A stretch of DNA of 64,000 bases from Blastococcus capsensis (GTDB lineage: Bacteria > Actinomycetota > Actinomycetes > Mycobacteriales > Geodermatophilaceae): contig NZ_JASNNW010000006.1 in the NCBI RefSeq assembly GCF_030165005.1, forward strand, positions 1 through 64,000, written 5' to 3'. Each line of letters starts with the position of its first letter. Positions within the stretch are counted from its first letter, which is position 1. Under the pieces are notes generated by a model. The model saw nothing but the letters and a program-made list of their open reading frames with translations. It was not told the DNA's origin and did not search any database. Below are positions 43,295-52,771 of the stretch, piece by piece. The position numbers and the translations under genes were made by a program.

Positions 43295-44098
43295 CTAGTC
43301 CCTCCTCCCGGGGCGCGACAGTCGATCGAGGTCATCCCAGAGGACGTTCCCGGCCCGGTACCGCCCCGCCCGCACGGGGTCCGCCCGAGGTGTCCCCGGG
43401 GACCGCGGGGTCGCCGCCACGACCGCCGCGAGGACGGGGAGATCGCCCGGGGGGAGCCCGGCGGCCAGCACCGACGCCGCCTCGGTCAGCGTCGCTCCGG
43501 TGGTCACCACGTCGTCGACCAGGACCAGCAGCGCACCGGCCGGGCGACGGTGCGCGTCGAGCGCGAACGTGCCCGCGAGGTTGGCCCGCCGCTGCGACGC
43601 CGAGAGGCCGGCCGAGTCCCGGATCCGCCCCCGACGTCGCAGGGTCGGGCATCCGGTGGCCGGCACCCCGGCCGCACGCAGCTCGGCGGCCGCCCGCGCG
43701 GTCAGCTCGCGGACGTGGTCCCGACCGCGGGCGCGCACCGCGGCCGGCGAGGTCGGGACGGGCACCAGCACCACCGGCCGGGCCGGGGCTCCCGACCCCA
43801 GCCGAACCGCGACGACCGCCAGGGCGAGCGCCGCGCCCAGCGGCGCGGCCAGCTCCGCCCGGCCCTGTTCCTTGAATGCGTTGATCGCCGGGCGGACGGG
43901 TCCGGCGTAGGCGCCGGCCGCCACCGTCGGCGGGAAGCCGGCGGGGAACCGGCGGGGCTCGGCCAGCCGGGGTGCCGCGAGCAGCGGTGCACACCGTGGG
44001 CAGAGCATCGCCCCGGGGACCCCGCAGCCGGCGCAGGTGCGGGGCAGCACCAGGTCGACCAGCGCTGTCCCCGCCTCACGCAGCAGTGAGGTGGCCAC
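43295..44098 (-). CDS. comF: ComF-family phosphoribosyltransferase-like protein
   Basis: 267 aa. A zinc-finger-like CAGCGVPGAMLCPRC at the N-terminus is followed by the family's AINAFKEQGRAELA and the phosphoribosyltransferase motif VLVDDVVTTGATLTEA. ComF proteins are linked to DNA uptake and recombination in competent bacteria; the biochemical role in actinobacteria is unsettled. GTG at 44098 is five bases after TAGGGT, a leaderless arrangement. Confidence 0.93.
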   Translation of the reverse strand: MATSLLREAGTALVDLVLPRTCAGCGVPGAMLCPRCAPLLAAPRLAEPRRFPAGFPPTVAAGAYAGPVRPAINAFKEQGRAELAAPLGAALALAVVAVRLGSGAPARPVVLVPVPTSPAAVRARGRDHVRELTARAAAELRAAGVPATGCPTLRRRGRIRDSAGLSASQRRANLAGTFALDAHRRPAGALLVLVDDVVTTGATLTEAASVLAAGLPPGDLPVLAAVVAATPRSPGTPRADPVRAGRYRAGNVLWDDLDRLSRPGRRD

Positions 44099-44103
44099 AC
44101 CGC

Positions 44104-44109
44104 ACCCTA
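44104..44109 (-). promoter_or_regulatory. leaderless -10 box of comF
   Basis: TAGGGT on the minus strand, five bases before the GTG. No Shine-Dalgarno. Confidence 0.55.
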
Positions 44110-44163
44110 GGTCCCGTCCCGAGGCTCGCGCCGAGCTCGCGAGGCGGGAGGTGGACGGGGTCC
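44110..44163 (-). terminator. imperfect hairpin after lpqB, GGACC family
   Basis: On the minus strand AAGGACCCCGTCC ... GGACGGGACC form imperfect outer arms around a GCGAGCTCGG core. It starts 27 bases past the lpqB stop. Same word set as 57370-57417 and 21656-21715. Confidence 0.55.
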
Positions 44164-44189
44164 TTCTCCTGTGGACGGGGCCGCGCGGC

Positions 44190-45923
44190 TCACAGCGGGT
44201 AGAACGGCGCCGCGCCCGGCAGCGGCTCCGCACCGCGCACCAGGGTCACCCAGGTGCCGCCGGCCAGCTGCCAGATGCTGTCCCCCGCGCTCGCCAGCGG
44301 CTGGCGGGTGGGGGCGACGCCCAGCGACGTCGGCTGGCCCGGCAGGCCGGCGGTGGAGATGGGGGTGAGCCCCCAGCCGTCGACGCGGACCGAGTACGGG
44401 ACGATGCGGTCCTCCCCCTCGTCACCGGCGAGCACGAGCAGGGTGCCGCTGTCCGCCCAGCCGACGTCGATCACCTGGGCCAGGGTCGGCGCCACGGCCC
44501 GTAGGTCGCGCAGCACCACCGACCCGTCGTCGTCCGAGCGGACCACGGTGCCCACGTGCAGCCGCCGGCCCTCCGGACCGTCGACGACCACGGCGGCGCG
44601 GACGCCGTCCGGGGACAGCTGCAGTGACTCGGTGCGGCCGAGGCCGGGCAGGGTGGGCGCGGCCACCGGTTGAGGCGGCCCGCCGGCCGGTACCCGCACC
44701 ACCTCGGAGCCGTTCCGGACGACCCACGCCTCGGTCCGCGTGCTCGCGACCGTGGGAGCGCTGAGGGTGTCGGCGGCGAGCACCGGAGCGAGCTCCCCGC
44801 CGTACTGACCGGCCAGCAGCGTGGCGCCACCGGGGTCGGTGCGGACGCCGGTGAGGAACGCCAGCCGGCCGGTGCCCGTGTCCGCCGCGATGGCGGCGCT
44901 GCTCAGCCCGTAGACGCCGCTGCCGGCCGGCCCCGGGGTCGGCTCGCCCCCGGGGAGGGTCCGCAGAGCGCCCGCCTGGATGTAGTGGCCCACCCCGTCG
45001 ACCGGGACGATGTCCGGGCCGAACGATGCCCAGTCCTCGACGGTCTGCTGGCGCGGCACACCTTCGGGGGTCAGCGGCTCGCCGTCGAGGAGGACGACGA
45101 CGCTGCTGATCCGGGGCTGGTCGAGCTGCTGCAGGTTCCACACCAGCTGCGCCGAGATCTGCGCCAGCCTCGGGGAGGGTTCCGGCGGCAGCCCGCTCAG
45201 CTCGACGGTCGCCGTCTGGCCCTCGACGGTGACCGCCCGGGTCAGCTGCACGCCGCTGAGGGGGTTGCGGACGCCGGCGGCCAGCGGCGCCGACGGTCCT
45301 TCGATGAGCCGTTCCACGAGCACGGTGGGCTGCGACTCGCCCGTGATCAGGTAGCGCGGGTCGGGCACCACCCGCTGCTCGGTCGGGTCGAGGAAGTAGG
45401 CGTTCACCGGGTCGTAGAGCCGCCGGAAGTCGGGCTCCAGCATGATCAGCCCGTCCGGTGGGTTGCTGATCCGCCACTCGCCGTCGACCTGCTCCAGCCG
45501 GAAGTCGCGGGTGAAGACGCCGCGATCGGCCACGGTGAACACCCCGCGGCGGTCCACGGTGCCGATCAGGTTCGCCGTCAGCGTCACCGCACCCTCATCG
45601 GTGGTCACCAGGGCGATGTCGGTGCCGATGACGCTGATCCCCTCGTCGGACCAGGACTCGGCCACCTCGGGGGCCAGGTACTGACGGGCCACCGGGTGCC
45701 GGCGCACCGTGCTGGCCGCGGCGTCGATGAAGCCGCGCACGATCCCCTCGGCGCTGTCCCCGGGCTCCGGGGACAGCGGCTCGATGCCCACCGCGTCGAC
45801 GACGCGCGCCGGCGCCTGGGTGATCAGCACCGTGGGCGAGCTGGTGGGCACCGTCGAGCAGGAGACCAGGGACAGGGCGGCCAGCAGCAGTGCCGCGGCC
45901 AGCGCCCTCGGGGAGCCGGTCAC
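44190..45923 (-). CDS. lpqB: LpqB lipoprotein, MtrAB accessory
   Basis: 577 aa. The signal peptide ends LSLVSC, with lipidated Cys22. The GerMN domain follows at about residues 190-300 (VERLIEGPSAPLAAGVRNPL), then an LpqB beta-propeller (LQLSPDGVRAAVVVDG). In mycobacteria and Streptomyces LpqB interacts with the sensor MtrB and modulates MtrA output. GTG at 45923 overlaps the mtrB stop by four bases, so the operon is mtrA-mtrB-lpqB. Confidence 0.95.
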   Translation of the reverse strand: MTGSPRALAAALLLAALSLVSCSTVPTSSPTVLITQAPARVVDAVGIEPLSPEPGDSAEGIVRGFIDAAASTVRRHPVARQYLAPEVAESWSDEGISVIGTDIALVTTDEGAVTLTANLIGTVDRRGVFTVADRGVFTRDFRLEQVDGEWRISNPPDGLIMLEPDFRRLYDPVNAYFLDPTEQRVVPDPRYLITGESQPTVLVERLIEGPSAPLAAGVRNPLSGVQLTRAVTVEGQTATVELSGLPPEPSPRLAQISAQLVWNLQQLDQPRISSVVVLLDGEPLTPEGVPRQQTVEDWASFGPDIVPVDGVGHYIQAGALRTLPGGEPTPGPAGSGVYGLSSAAIAADTGTGRLAFLTGVRTDPGGATLLAGQYGGELAPVLAADTLSAPTVASTRTEAWVVRNGSEVVRVPAGGPPQPVAAPTLPGLGRTESLQLSPDGVRAAVVVDGPEGRRLHVGTVVRSDDDGSVVLRDLRAVAPTLAQVIDVGWADSGTLLVLAGDEGEDRIVPYSVRVDGWGLTPISTAGLPGQPTSLGVAPTRQPLASAGDSIWQLAGGTWVTLVRGAEPLPGAAPFYPL

Positions 45924-47641
45924 GGTGCCCCCGCCCCACGGAGCCTCACCGGGCGCAGCGGCAGCGGGGAGCTGGTGAGATCGGCGCCCGCCACCAGCGG
46001 CAGGGTCAGCCGGAACTGCGCGCCGGCGCCCGGCTGCCCCCACACCTGCAGCCACCCGCCGTGCAGCCGCGCGTCCTCGAGGCTGATGGACAGCCCCAGC
46101 CCGCTCCCGCCCACCGTGCGCACCCGGGAGGGGTCGGCCCGCCAGAACCGGTCGAACACGTGCTGCGCCTCTCCCGAGCTCAGGCCCACCCCGTGGTCGC
46201 GGACCGTGACGGCGGCCGCCGAGCGGTTGGCCGCCAGGGTGATCTCGACCGGGTGCCCCGAACCGTGCTCGATGGCGTTCCCGACCAGGTTGCGCAGGAT
46301 CCGCTCGACCCGGCGGGCGTCGACCTCGGCCAGCACCCGATCGGCCGGCCGGTTCACCTGCACCTCGCAGTCGTGCCGCTCGGCCAGGGAGGCCATCCCG
46401 TCCACCACCCGGTCCACCAGCACCCCCAGGTCGATCGGTGCGGAGTCGAGGACGGCCGCACCGGCGTCGTACCGGCTGATCTCCAGCAGGTCGGTCAGCA
46501 GCGCCTCGAACCGGTCGAGCTCCGCGCGGAGCAGTTCGGCGGAGCGGGAGACGTGCGGCGGGAAGTCACCACGGGTCTCGTACAGCACGTCGGCAGCCAT
46601 CTGCACCGTGGTGAGAGGGGTCCGCAGCTCGTGGGAGACGTCCGAGGTGAACCGCTGCTGCAGCTGGGAGAGCCCCTCCAGCTGGGTGATCTGCCGCTGC
46701 AGGCTGTCGGCCATGGCGTTGAAGCTCGTCGCCAGCCGCGCGAGGTCGTCCTCACCGCGCACGGCCATCCGCTCCTCGAGCTGGCCCTCCGCCAGCCGCT
46801 GGGCCGTACCGGCGGCCTGCCGCACGGGGTCGACGACCAGCCGGGTGACCAGGACGCCGATCCCCACCACGAGCAGGGTGAGCGCGATCCCGCTGATGAC
46901 CACCGTGCTCCGGATCCGCGACAGGCTCTCCTGCTCCTGCTGCAGCGGGAAGACGTAGTACAGCTCGATGCGGTCGGGGCCCTGCGCGTCACCGGTGACC
47001 GGCGCGCCCACCAGAAGGCTGGGCCGGGGCTCGCCGGAGTCACCGGGCATCAGGTCGTACTTGTAGGCCTGGCTGCCCGCGTCGACGGCCTCGCGCAGCT
47101 CGTCCGGCAGCGCGGCGTACAGGGGGCGACGACTGGTGGCCGGACGTTCCCGATCGGCCCGGTACACCATCACGACGTCGAAGTCGCCGGCCGCGCCGCC
47201 CCGGTCCAGCAGCTGGTTCACCGTCCGGGCGAGGGTGGCGCGGACGCTGGCGGCGTCACCGGTCGCGATACCGGCCGCCTCGCTCTGGGCGTAGACGACC
47301 CCGGCCTGCATCTGGTCGATGGCCGCCTGCCGCTTGACGTCGAGCAGCTGGTCCTTGATCTGGCTGAACAGCACCATGCTCACGATCACCACGACCGTGC
47401 CGGCGACGAGCATGGTGATCGCGCCGATGCGCACCTGCAGCGACGACCGCCAGGTGCGGACCGCCTGGGCGAGGAGTCGCCTGCTGGTCAGGCGTACCCG
47501 GCGGCGGGCACGGCCGGCGCGCCGACGCAGCCCGCGGCGGATCCGGGTGAGCTCGGAGCGGTCCCGCGGTGCGCGACCGGTTCCCGCCGGCGTCGGCCGG
47601 TCGGCTGCGGTACCCGGCTCGGGGGTCCGGGTCGAGGTCAC
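45920..47641 (-). CDS. mtrB: MtrB sensor histidine kinase
   Basis: 573 aa. A basic N-terminus, TM1 at 72-93, an extracytoplasmic sensor of about 150 residues and TM2 at 247-268 are followed by HAMP (269-321), a dimerisation domain with phospho-acceptor His337 in SDVSHELRTPLT, and an ATPase with NAIEHG, DHGVGL and GGSGLGLSI. It phosphorylates MtrA and controls cell-wall and division genes. GTG at 47641; 103 bases separate it from mtrA. Confidence 0.96.
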   Translation of the reverse strand: MTSTRTPEPGTAADRPTPAGTGRAPRDRSELTRIRRGLRRRAGRARRRVRLTSRRLLAQAVRTWRSSLQVRIGAITMLVAGTVVVIVSMVLFSQIKDQLLDVKRQAAIDQMQAGVVYAQSEAAGIATGDAASVRATLARTVNQLLDRGGAAGDFDVVMVYRADRERPATSRRPLYAALPDELREAVDAGSQAYKYDLMPGDSGEPRPSLLVGAPVTGDAQGPDRIELYYVFPLQQEQESLSRIRSTVVISGIALTLLVVGIGVLVTRLVVDPVRQAAGTAQRLAEGQLEERMAVRGEDDLARLATSFNAMADSLQRQITQLEGLSQLQQRFTSDVSHELRTPLTTVQMAADVLYETRGDFPPHVSRSAELLRAELDRFEALLTDLLEISRYDAGAAVLDSAPIDLGVLVDRVVDGMASLAERHDCEVQVNRPADRVLAEVDARRVERILRNLVGNAIEHGSGHPVEITLAANRSAAAVTVRDHGVGLSSGEAQHVFDRFWRADPSRVRTVGGSGLGLSISLEDARLHGGWLQVWGQPGAGAQFRLTLPLVAGADLTSSPLPLRPVRLRGAGAP

Positions 47642-47744
47642 CGGACCAGTGTCCCCCAGCCGACGCCGGGAGTGGGGAAGCCGCCCGGGGCCGCCGCTCG
47701 TCCGCTCGCGGTGCCCGCCGGCCCGCTCCCGCGGCCCGCTCCGC

Positions 47745-48461
47745 TCACGGGGGCCCGGCCTTGTACCCCACGCCGCGCACGGTGAGCACGATCTCCGGCC
47801 GCTCCGGATCCCGCTCGACCTTCGCCCGCAGCCGCTGCACGTGCACGTTGACCAGGCGGGTGTCCGCCGCGTGCCGGTAGCCCCAGACCTGCTCGAGCAG
47901 CAGTTCCCGGGTGAACACCTGCCGCGGCTTGCGGGCCAGGGCGACGAGCAGGTCGAACTCCAGCGGGGTGAGGGCGATCGGTACGCCGTCGCGGCTCACC
48001 TGGTGCGCCGGGACGTCGATCTGCACGTCGCCGATGCTCAGGTTCTCCGCCTGCCCGGTCTCGCCGCGGCGCAGCTGCGCGCGCACGCGCGCCACCAGCT
48101 CCACCGGCTTGAACGGCTTGGTGACGTAGTCGTCGGCCCCGGCCTCCAGCCCCTGGACGACGTCGATCGTGTCGCCCTTGGCGGTCAGCATGACGATCGG
48201 CACCGTCGACTGCGTGCGGATGTCCTGGCAGATCTGCAGGCCGTTGCGGCCGGGCAGCATCAGGTCGAGCAGGACCAGGTCGGGCCGGGTCTGCTGGAAG
48301 ACCCCGACGGCGCGGTTGCCGTCGGAGACGAAGGCCGGCTCGTATCCCTCGCGCCGCAGCACGATGCCGAGCATCTCGGCGAGGGCGGCGTCGTCGTCGA
48401 CGACCAGGACGCGGCCGCGGGAGGGTCCGTTCTGGGGCGCGGTGGGTGGCACGGCGACCAT
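47745..48461 (-). CDS. mtrA: MtrA response regulator
   Basis: 238 aa OmpR-type regulator. The receiver has VLVVDDDAALAEMLG, phospho-acceptor Asp66 in LLDLMLPG, and KPFKP. The C-terminal winged helix has LTPLEFDLLVALARKP and VQRLRAKVERDPERPEIVLTVRGVGYKAG. The ATG at 48461 gives about ten extra residues before the receiver compared with mycobacterial MtrA. It controls cell-wall metabolism, division and osmotic response in relatives. Confidence 0.95.
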   Translation of the reverse strand: MVAVPPTAPQNGPSRGRVLVVDDDAALAEMLGIVLRREGYEPAFVSDGNRAVGVFQQTRPDLVLLDLMLPGRNGLQICQDIRTQSTVPIVMLTAKGDTIDVVQGLEAGADDYVTKPFKPVELVARVRAQLRRGETGQAENLSIGDVQIDVPAHQVSRDGVPIALTPLEFDLLVALARKPRQVFTRELLLEQVWGYRHAADTRLVNVHVQRLRAKVERDPERPEIVLTVRGVGYKAGPP

Positions 48462-48545
48462 TCTGCGCTGAACAGGCAAGAAGGTGTCCCACCCGCCCGG
48501 GTGAGATGTCGGCGCACCGGCCTCCGCCTCTCCCGCGCGATCCCG

Positions 48546-48605
48546 GGCATAGGAAGCTTTACCTACGTTCTGACCCCCGCAGACGTAGGTAAAGCCTCCT
48601 ATGCC
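48546..48605 (-). terminator. 60-bp hairpin after sahH, GGCATAGGAAGCT family copy 2
   Basis: The left arm GGCATAGGAAGCTTTACCTA pairs with TAGGTAAAGCCTCCTATGCC, broken by one A-C mismatch; a single T bulge lies towards the loop. It lies 18 bases past the sahH stop and about 85 bases upstream of mtrA. Compared with 22145-22204 two stem pairs are swapped with pairing kept. Confidence 0.8.
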
Positions 48606-48623
48606 GAAGGAGGAGCGGGGGGA

Positions 48624-50120
48624 TTAGTAGCGGTAGTGGTCGCTCTTGTACGGGCCCTCGACCGGGACGCCGATGTAGTCGGCCTGCACCTTGGTGAGCT
48701 CGGTGAGCTTCACGCCCAGGGCGTCGAGGTGCAGCCGCGCCACGTGCTCGTCGAGCTTCTTCGGCAGCACGGTGACGCCGGGGGTCAGGCCCTCGTAGGC
48801 GGCGCGATTGGTCCACAGCTCGATCTGCGCGAGCACCTGGTTGGCGAACGAGGCGCTCATGACGAAGCTGGGGTGTCCCGTGGCGTTGCCCAGGTTCAGC
48901 AGCCGGCCCTCGGAGAGCAGGATGATCGTGTGGCCGTCGGCGAACCGCCACTCGTCGACCTGCGGCTTGATCGTCGTCCGGGTGATGCCGGGGGTGCGGG
49001 TCAGACCGGCGACGTCGATCTCGTTGTCGAAGTGCCCGATGTTGCCGATGATCGCCTGGTGCTTGGTCCGGCCCAGCTGGTCGGCGCTGATGATGTCCTT
49101 GTTGCCGGTGGCCGTGATGATGATGTCGGCCTTGCCGATGACCTCGTCGAGGGTGGTCACCTCGTAGCCGTGCATCGCCGCCTGCAGGGCGTTGATCGGG
49201 TCGATCTCGGTGACGATGACCCGGGCACCCTGGCCGCGCAGGGACTCCGCGCAGCCCTTGCCGACGTCGCCGTAGCCGCAGACGACCGCGACCTTGCCGC
49301 CGATCATCACGTCGGTGGCCCGGTTGATGCCGTCGATGAGCGAGTGCCGGCAGCCGTAGAGGTTGTCGAACTTGCTCTTGGTCACCGAGTCGTTGACGTT
49401 GATCGCCGGGAACAGCAGTCGCTCGTCGCGCGCCAGCTCGTAGAGCCGCATGACGCCGGTGGTGGTCTCCTCGGTGACGCCCGCGATGCCCTGGCCGATG
49501 CGGGTCCAGTGACCGCCGTCCTCGGCGAGCGTGCCGCGGAGGGTCTCGAGGATGACGCCGTACTCCTCGGAGTCGGCCTCGGTGGTGTCGGGGACGACGC
49601 CGTCGGCCTCGAAGCGGGTGCCGAGGTGGATCAGCAGCGTGGCGTCGCCGCCGTCGTCGAGCAGCATGTTCGGGCCGATGATCTCGCCGGACTCGTCGCG
49701 GAACTCGAACAGCCGCTGGGTGCACCACCAGTACTCGGGCAGCGTCTCGCCCTTCCAGGCGAAGACCGGGACGCCGGCGGGGTCTTCGGGGGTGCCCTCG
49801 CCGACGACGATCGCCGCGGCGGCGTGGTCCTGGGTGGAGAAGATGTTGCAGCTGACCCAGCGCACGTCGGCGCCGAGGGCCGTGAGGGTCTCGATGAGGA
49901 CGGCGGTCTGCACGGTCATGTGCAGGGAGCCGGCGATGCGGGCGCCGGCCAGCGGCTGCTGGTCGCCGTACTCGGCGCGCAGCGCCATGAGGCCGGGCAT
50001 CTCGTGCTCGGCGAGCTGGATCTCCTTGCGGCCGAACGGCGCGAGGGAGAGGTCGGCGACCTTGAAGTCGGCCTCGCCGGTCGGGGTGGTCAGCGTGCGG
50101 GTGCCAGTGCTGGCGGTCAT
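48624..50120 (-). CDS. sahH: S-adenosylhomocysteinase
   Basis: 498 aa. It hydrolyses S-adenosylhomocysteine to adenosine and homocysteine, closing the methylation cycle. Features are [34 protein letters not shown], the NAD-binding loop [10 protein letters not shown] and the C-terminal [21 protein letters not shown] typical of this enzyme. ATG at 50120 has GGAG five bases upstream. A TACCCT -10 box at 50244-50249 implies a leader of about 117 bases. Confidence 0.97.
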   Translation of the reverse strand: MTASTGTRTLTTPTGEADFKVADLSLAPFGRKEIQLAEHEMPGLMALRAEYGDQQPLAGARIAGSLHMTVQTAVLIETLTALGADVRWVSCNIFSTQDHAAAAIVVGEGTPEDPAGVPVFAWKGETLPEYWWCTQRLFEFRDESGEIIGPNMLLDDGGDATLLIHLGTRFEADGVVPDTTEADSEEYGVILETLRGTLAEDGGHWTRIGQGIAGVTEETTTGVMRLYELARDERLLFPAINVNDSVTKSKFDNLYGCRHSLIDGINRATDVMIGGKVAVVCGYGDVGKGCAESLRGQGARVIVTEIDPINALQAAMHGYEVTTLDEVIGKADIIITATGNKDIISADQLGRTKHQAIIGNIGHFDNEIDVAGLTRTPGITRTTIKPQVDEWRFADGHTIILLSEGRLLNLGNATGHPSFVMSASFANQVLAQIELWTNRAAYEGLTPGVTVLPKKLDEHVARLHLDALGVKLTELTKVQADYIGVPVEGPYKSDHYRY

Positions 50121-50136
50121 GAAAGCTCCAGGTGGT

Positions 50137-50156
50137 GCCCGGCGCGCTGGCCGGGC
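50137..50156 (-). promoter_or_regulatory. hairpin in the sahH leader next to the RBS
   Basis: GCCCGGC and GCCGGGC arms with a six-base loop, just upstream of the sahH Shine-Dalgarno. It could influence translation initiation. The leader does not match the SAH or SAM-IV riboswitch consensus as I know them. Confidence 0.3.
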
Positions 50157-50291
50157 GATGCAGTCGGATGCAGGGTCGCTTCGATCCCCGACGCCGGGGA
50201 GAGCGAGCATGCCGAGGCTTCGGCGGGGCTCGTGCCGTCCTCCAGGGTAGGGGCGGCCGCAACCGCCTCGCCCGGTGGCCACCCGGGTGCG

Positions 50292-51425
50292 TCAGGACTC
50301 GCAGCCGACCCCGTCGCCGTCCCGGTCGAACTTCTGCTGCCACCCCGGGTCACCCGCCCGGATCGGCGCCGCTCCCGCGGCCTTGACCTCGGTGCAGTTG
50401 GCGTACGAGGCGCTCGGCGCGGGTGCCGGAGCGGGGGCCGGAGCGGGGGCCGGAGCAGGATCGGGCTCCGGTGCGGAGGCGGGAGCCTGCGCGGGCGCCG
50501 GAGCTGGGGCGGGTGCACGCTCGGGCAGGGTGGCCACCACGCCACCGGGCAGCGGCTCGGTCGGGCAGGTGCTCAGCACCGTGGCCATCGTGTTCTTCTC
50601 TGCCTGGGTGACCCAGGCGCCGTAACGCACCTTCACCGCCACCTGCCGGGCCACGTACGCACAGCGGTAACCGCGCACCGGAGGCAGCCAGGTGGCAGCG
50701 TCCCCGTCGCCCTTCTGCATGTTGAGCGGGCCGTCGACGGCGAGCAGGTTCAGCGGGTCGTTGGCGAACGCCGTCCGTCTCGTGGCGTCCCACTGCTGAG
50801 CGCCCTTCTGCCACGCGTCGGAGAGCGCCACCACGTGGTCGATCTGCACGTCGTCGCTGGTGCCCTGGCCGCGCTGGAAGGGGATGGTGCGGCCGGAGTA
50901 GGGGTCGGCGAGCGTGCCCGTGAGGACGACGCAGTCGCGCGTCCCGGGCTTGAAGGTCTCCCCGTCCAGGTCGCGGGCGAGCATGTCGTTGCGGGTGTCG
51001 CAGCCGTTGCGGTCGGTGTCCACCCAGCCGGAGCCGAACAGGTCCCGGTCGTAGCCGGTGCGTGAGGCGCGGCCCTTGACCTCCAGTGCCGCCAGCGCGG
51101 CCAGGGCCGAGGTCGGCGCCGCGGCACCGACCACGGCGTCGGTGCTCGTCGGGTTCAGCACCCCGGCGGCCTCGGCGATCCGGTCTGTCTCGACCGCCTT
51201 CTCGGCGGTCTCCTTCTCGGCCAACGCGGCGTCGGCCGCCGCTGCGGCGGCCTCGAGCTCCGCGTGGCTGAGCGAGGGCTCGGCCTCGCGGGACGAGGAC
51301 TCGGTCTCCCGGGACGACGACTCCGTCTCCGGCGCCGTCTCGGCGCAGCCCCCCAGCAGGGCGAACGCCAGGAAAGCGGCGACCACGCCGGGGACGGCGC
51401 GACGTGGACGGGCAGTACGAGTCAC
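50292..51425 (-). CDS. secreted HNH (DUF1524) nuclease-like lipoprotein with excalibur domain
   Basis: 377 aa. The lipobox ends LLGGC (Cys27), then a Ser/Glu-rich and coiled region. The GmrSD-type HNH domain (DUF1524) shows DVQIDHVVALSDAWQKGA, FANDPLNLLAV and NMQKGDGDAATWLPP. After an Ala/Pro repeat linker comes an excalibur calcium-binding domain (CTEVKAAGAAPI, then DRDGDGVGCE). It probably degrades extracellular nucleic acid. GTG at 51425 follows a GGGGGA. Confidence 0.88.
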   Translation of the reverse strand: MTRTARPRRAVPGVVAAFLAFALLGGCAETAPETESSSRETESSSREAEPSLSHAELEAAAAAADAALAEKETAEKAVETDRIAEAAGVLNPTSTDAVVGAAAPTSALAALAALEVKGRASRTGYDRDLFGSGWVDTDRNGCDTRNDMLARDLDGETFKPGTRDCVVLTGTLADPYSGRTIPFQRGQGTSDDVQIDHVVALSDAWQKGAQQWDATRRTAFANDPLNLLAVDGPLNMQKGDGDAATWLPPVRGYRCAYVARQVAVKVRYGAWVTQAEKNTMATVLSTCPTEPLPGGVVATLPERAPAPAPAPAQAPASAPEPDPAPAPAPAPAPAPAPSASYANCTEVKAAGAAPIRAGDPGWQQKFDRDGDGVGCES

Positions 51426-51522
51426 GACAGTTCCCCCGGACGAGACGACAGCGCCTCGAAAGGTAGGCCGCCACCGCCCCCCGCCCGGTGTGCGACACGC
51501 ATCCCGCTCCGCTCCGGAGGGT

Positions 51523-52698
51523 TCAGGCCAGGTTGGTCGTGGCCCGGTAGAGGACGGCGGGGCCGTGCGCGCTGACCGGGGCGCCGGCGGGGATGAACGC
51601 CGCTCGGCCCTTCGCCAGCGTCAGCTCGCCGTCGGCCGAGGCGAGCACGGCGGCTCCCTCGGTGCAGAACAGCAGCTGCGGGCCGCGGGTGGTGAGGACG
51701 CCCGACTGCTCGTCGAGGTGGACCCGGGTGAGGTCGAAGTCCTGGACCGGGACGGGGTAGCGCAACCCCCCGGGACCGAGCACCGGGTGGATGACCGGGA
51801 CCCTGCCATCGGTGAAGTCCAGCACCTCGATCAGCGCCGCGAGGTCGACGTGCTTGGCGGTCAGCCCGCCCCGCAGCACGTTGTCGGAGCTGGCCATCAC
51901 CTCGACGCCGGCACCCGACAGGTAGGCGTGCAGGTTCCCCGCGGGGAGGAACACCGCCTCACCGGGCGCCAGCTTCAGGTGGTTGCACATCAGCGAGATG
52001 ACCACGCCGGGATCACCGGGATAGGTCTCCGCGAGCGCCGCGGCCCACCGGTAGGTGTTGATGAACTCCGGGTCGTGCGCCGCGACGAACCGCGCCGCGG
52101 CGCTGGCCACGGCGGACACCAGCTCGGTGCGCCGCTCACCGGGAAGGGCCAGCAGCTGCGGGATGGCCGCCCGCAACCCTCCGCGGGCCAGCGCGGCGAT
52201 GGTCGGCTTCAGCTCGGGGACCTGCAGCTTGGCGAGGCAGTGCAGCGACTCCTCCACCGGCCGGAACCCGCACAGCGCCTCGAAGGTGGTGAGGGCGAGC
52301 AGGAGCTCCGGCTTGTGGAAGGGGTCCTTGAACGTGCGCGTCGGGTCGTCGTGCGGGATGCCGGCCGCTTCCTCGGCGGCGAAGCCGGCCTCGGCCTGCT
52401 CGGTGGTCGGGTGCGCCTGCAGCGACAGCGGGGTGTCGGCGGCGAGGACCTTCATCAAGAACGGCAGCCGGGCGCCGAACCGCTCGGCGACGGCAGCGCT
52501 CAGCAGTGCCTCGGGGTCGGCGGCGATCGCCTTGTCCAGCGGGCGGCCGTCGGCCAGGACACTGGACTCGTCGGGGTGCGCCCCCACCCAGAGCTCCGCG
52601 TGCGGCCGGTCGGCGGGCACGGCTTCACCCAGGAGTTCGGGGATGACGGTCCGGCTACCCCATGGGTAGAAGCGCACACCGTTGGTCAGCTGCCACAT
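51523..52698 (-). CDS. manA: mannose-6-phosphate isomerase, class I
   Basis: 391 aa zinc enzyme that interconverts fructose-6-phosphate and mannose-6-phosphate. LQAHPTTEQAEAGFAAE, the FHKPELLLAL segment with zinc-ligand His/Glu, and FLPAGNLHAYLSG are diagnostic. It supplies mannose phosphate for GDP-mannose with ManB. ATG at 52698 follows TAATGT by nine bases, so the leader is at most a few bases. It corresponds to Rv3255c. Confidence 0.95.
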   Translation of the reverse strand: MWQLTNGVRFYPWGSRTVIPELLGEAVPADRPHAELWVGAHPDESSVLADGRPLDKAIAADPEALLSAAVAERFGARLPFLMKVLAADTPLSLQAHPTTEQAEAGFAAEEAAGIPHDDPTRTFKDPFHKPELLLALTTFEALCGFRPVEESLHCLAKLQVPELKPTIAALARGGLRAAIPQLLALPGERRTELVSAVASAAARFVAAHDPEFINTYRWAAALAETYPGDPGVVISLMCNHLKLAPGEAVFLPAGNLHAYLSGAGVEVMASSDNVLRGGLTAKHVDLAALIEVLDFTDGRVPVIHPVLGPGGLRYPVPVQDFDLTRVHLDEQSGVLTTRGPQLLFCTEGAAVLASADGELTLAKGRAAFIPAGAPVSAHGPAVLYRATTNLA

Positions 52699-52771
52699 CG
52701 CCTGCGCACATTACGTGCGCGGGGTCCACGTCCGGGACGAATGCCCGTCCGGCGGTCACCCCGACGGACCG

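Noticed and set aside
50121-50250. A SAH riboswitch upstream of sahH
   Set aside because: The leader is long enough and has hairpins, but I could not match the conserved SAH or SAM-IV riboswitch core. A covariance search would decide.
47319-51065. A 1248-codon plus-strand frame antisense to mtrB, mtrA, sahH and the HNH gene
   Set aside because: It spans four clearly recognised genes on the other strand and has shadow-like composition.
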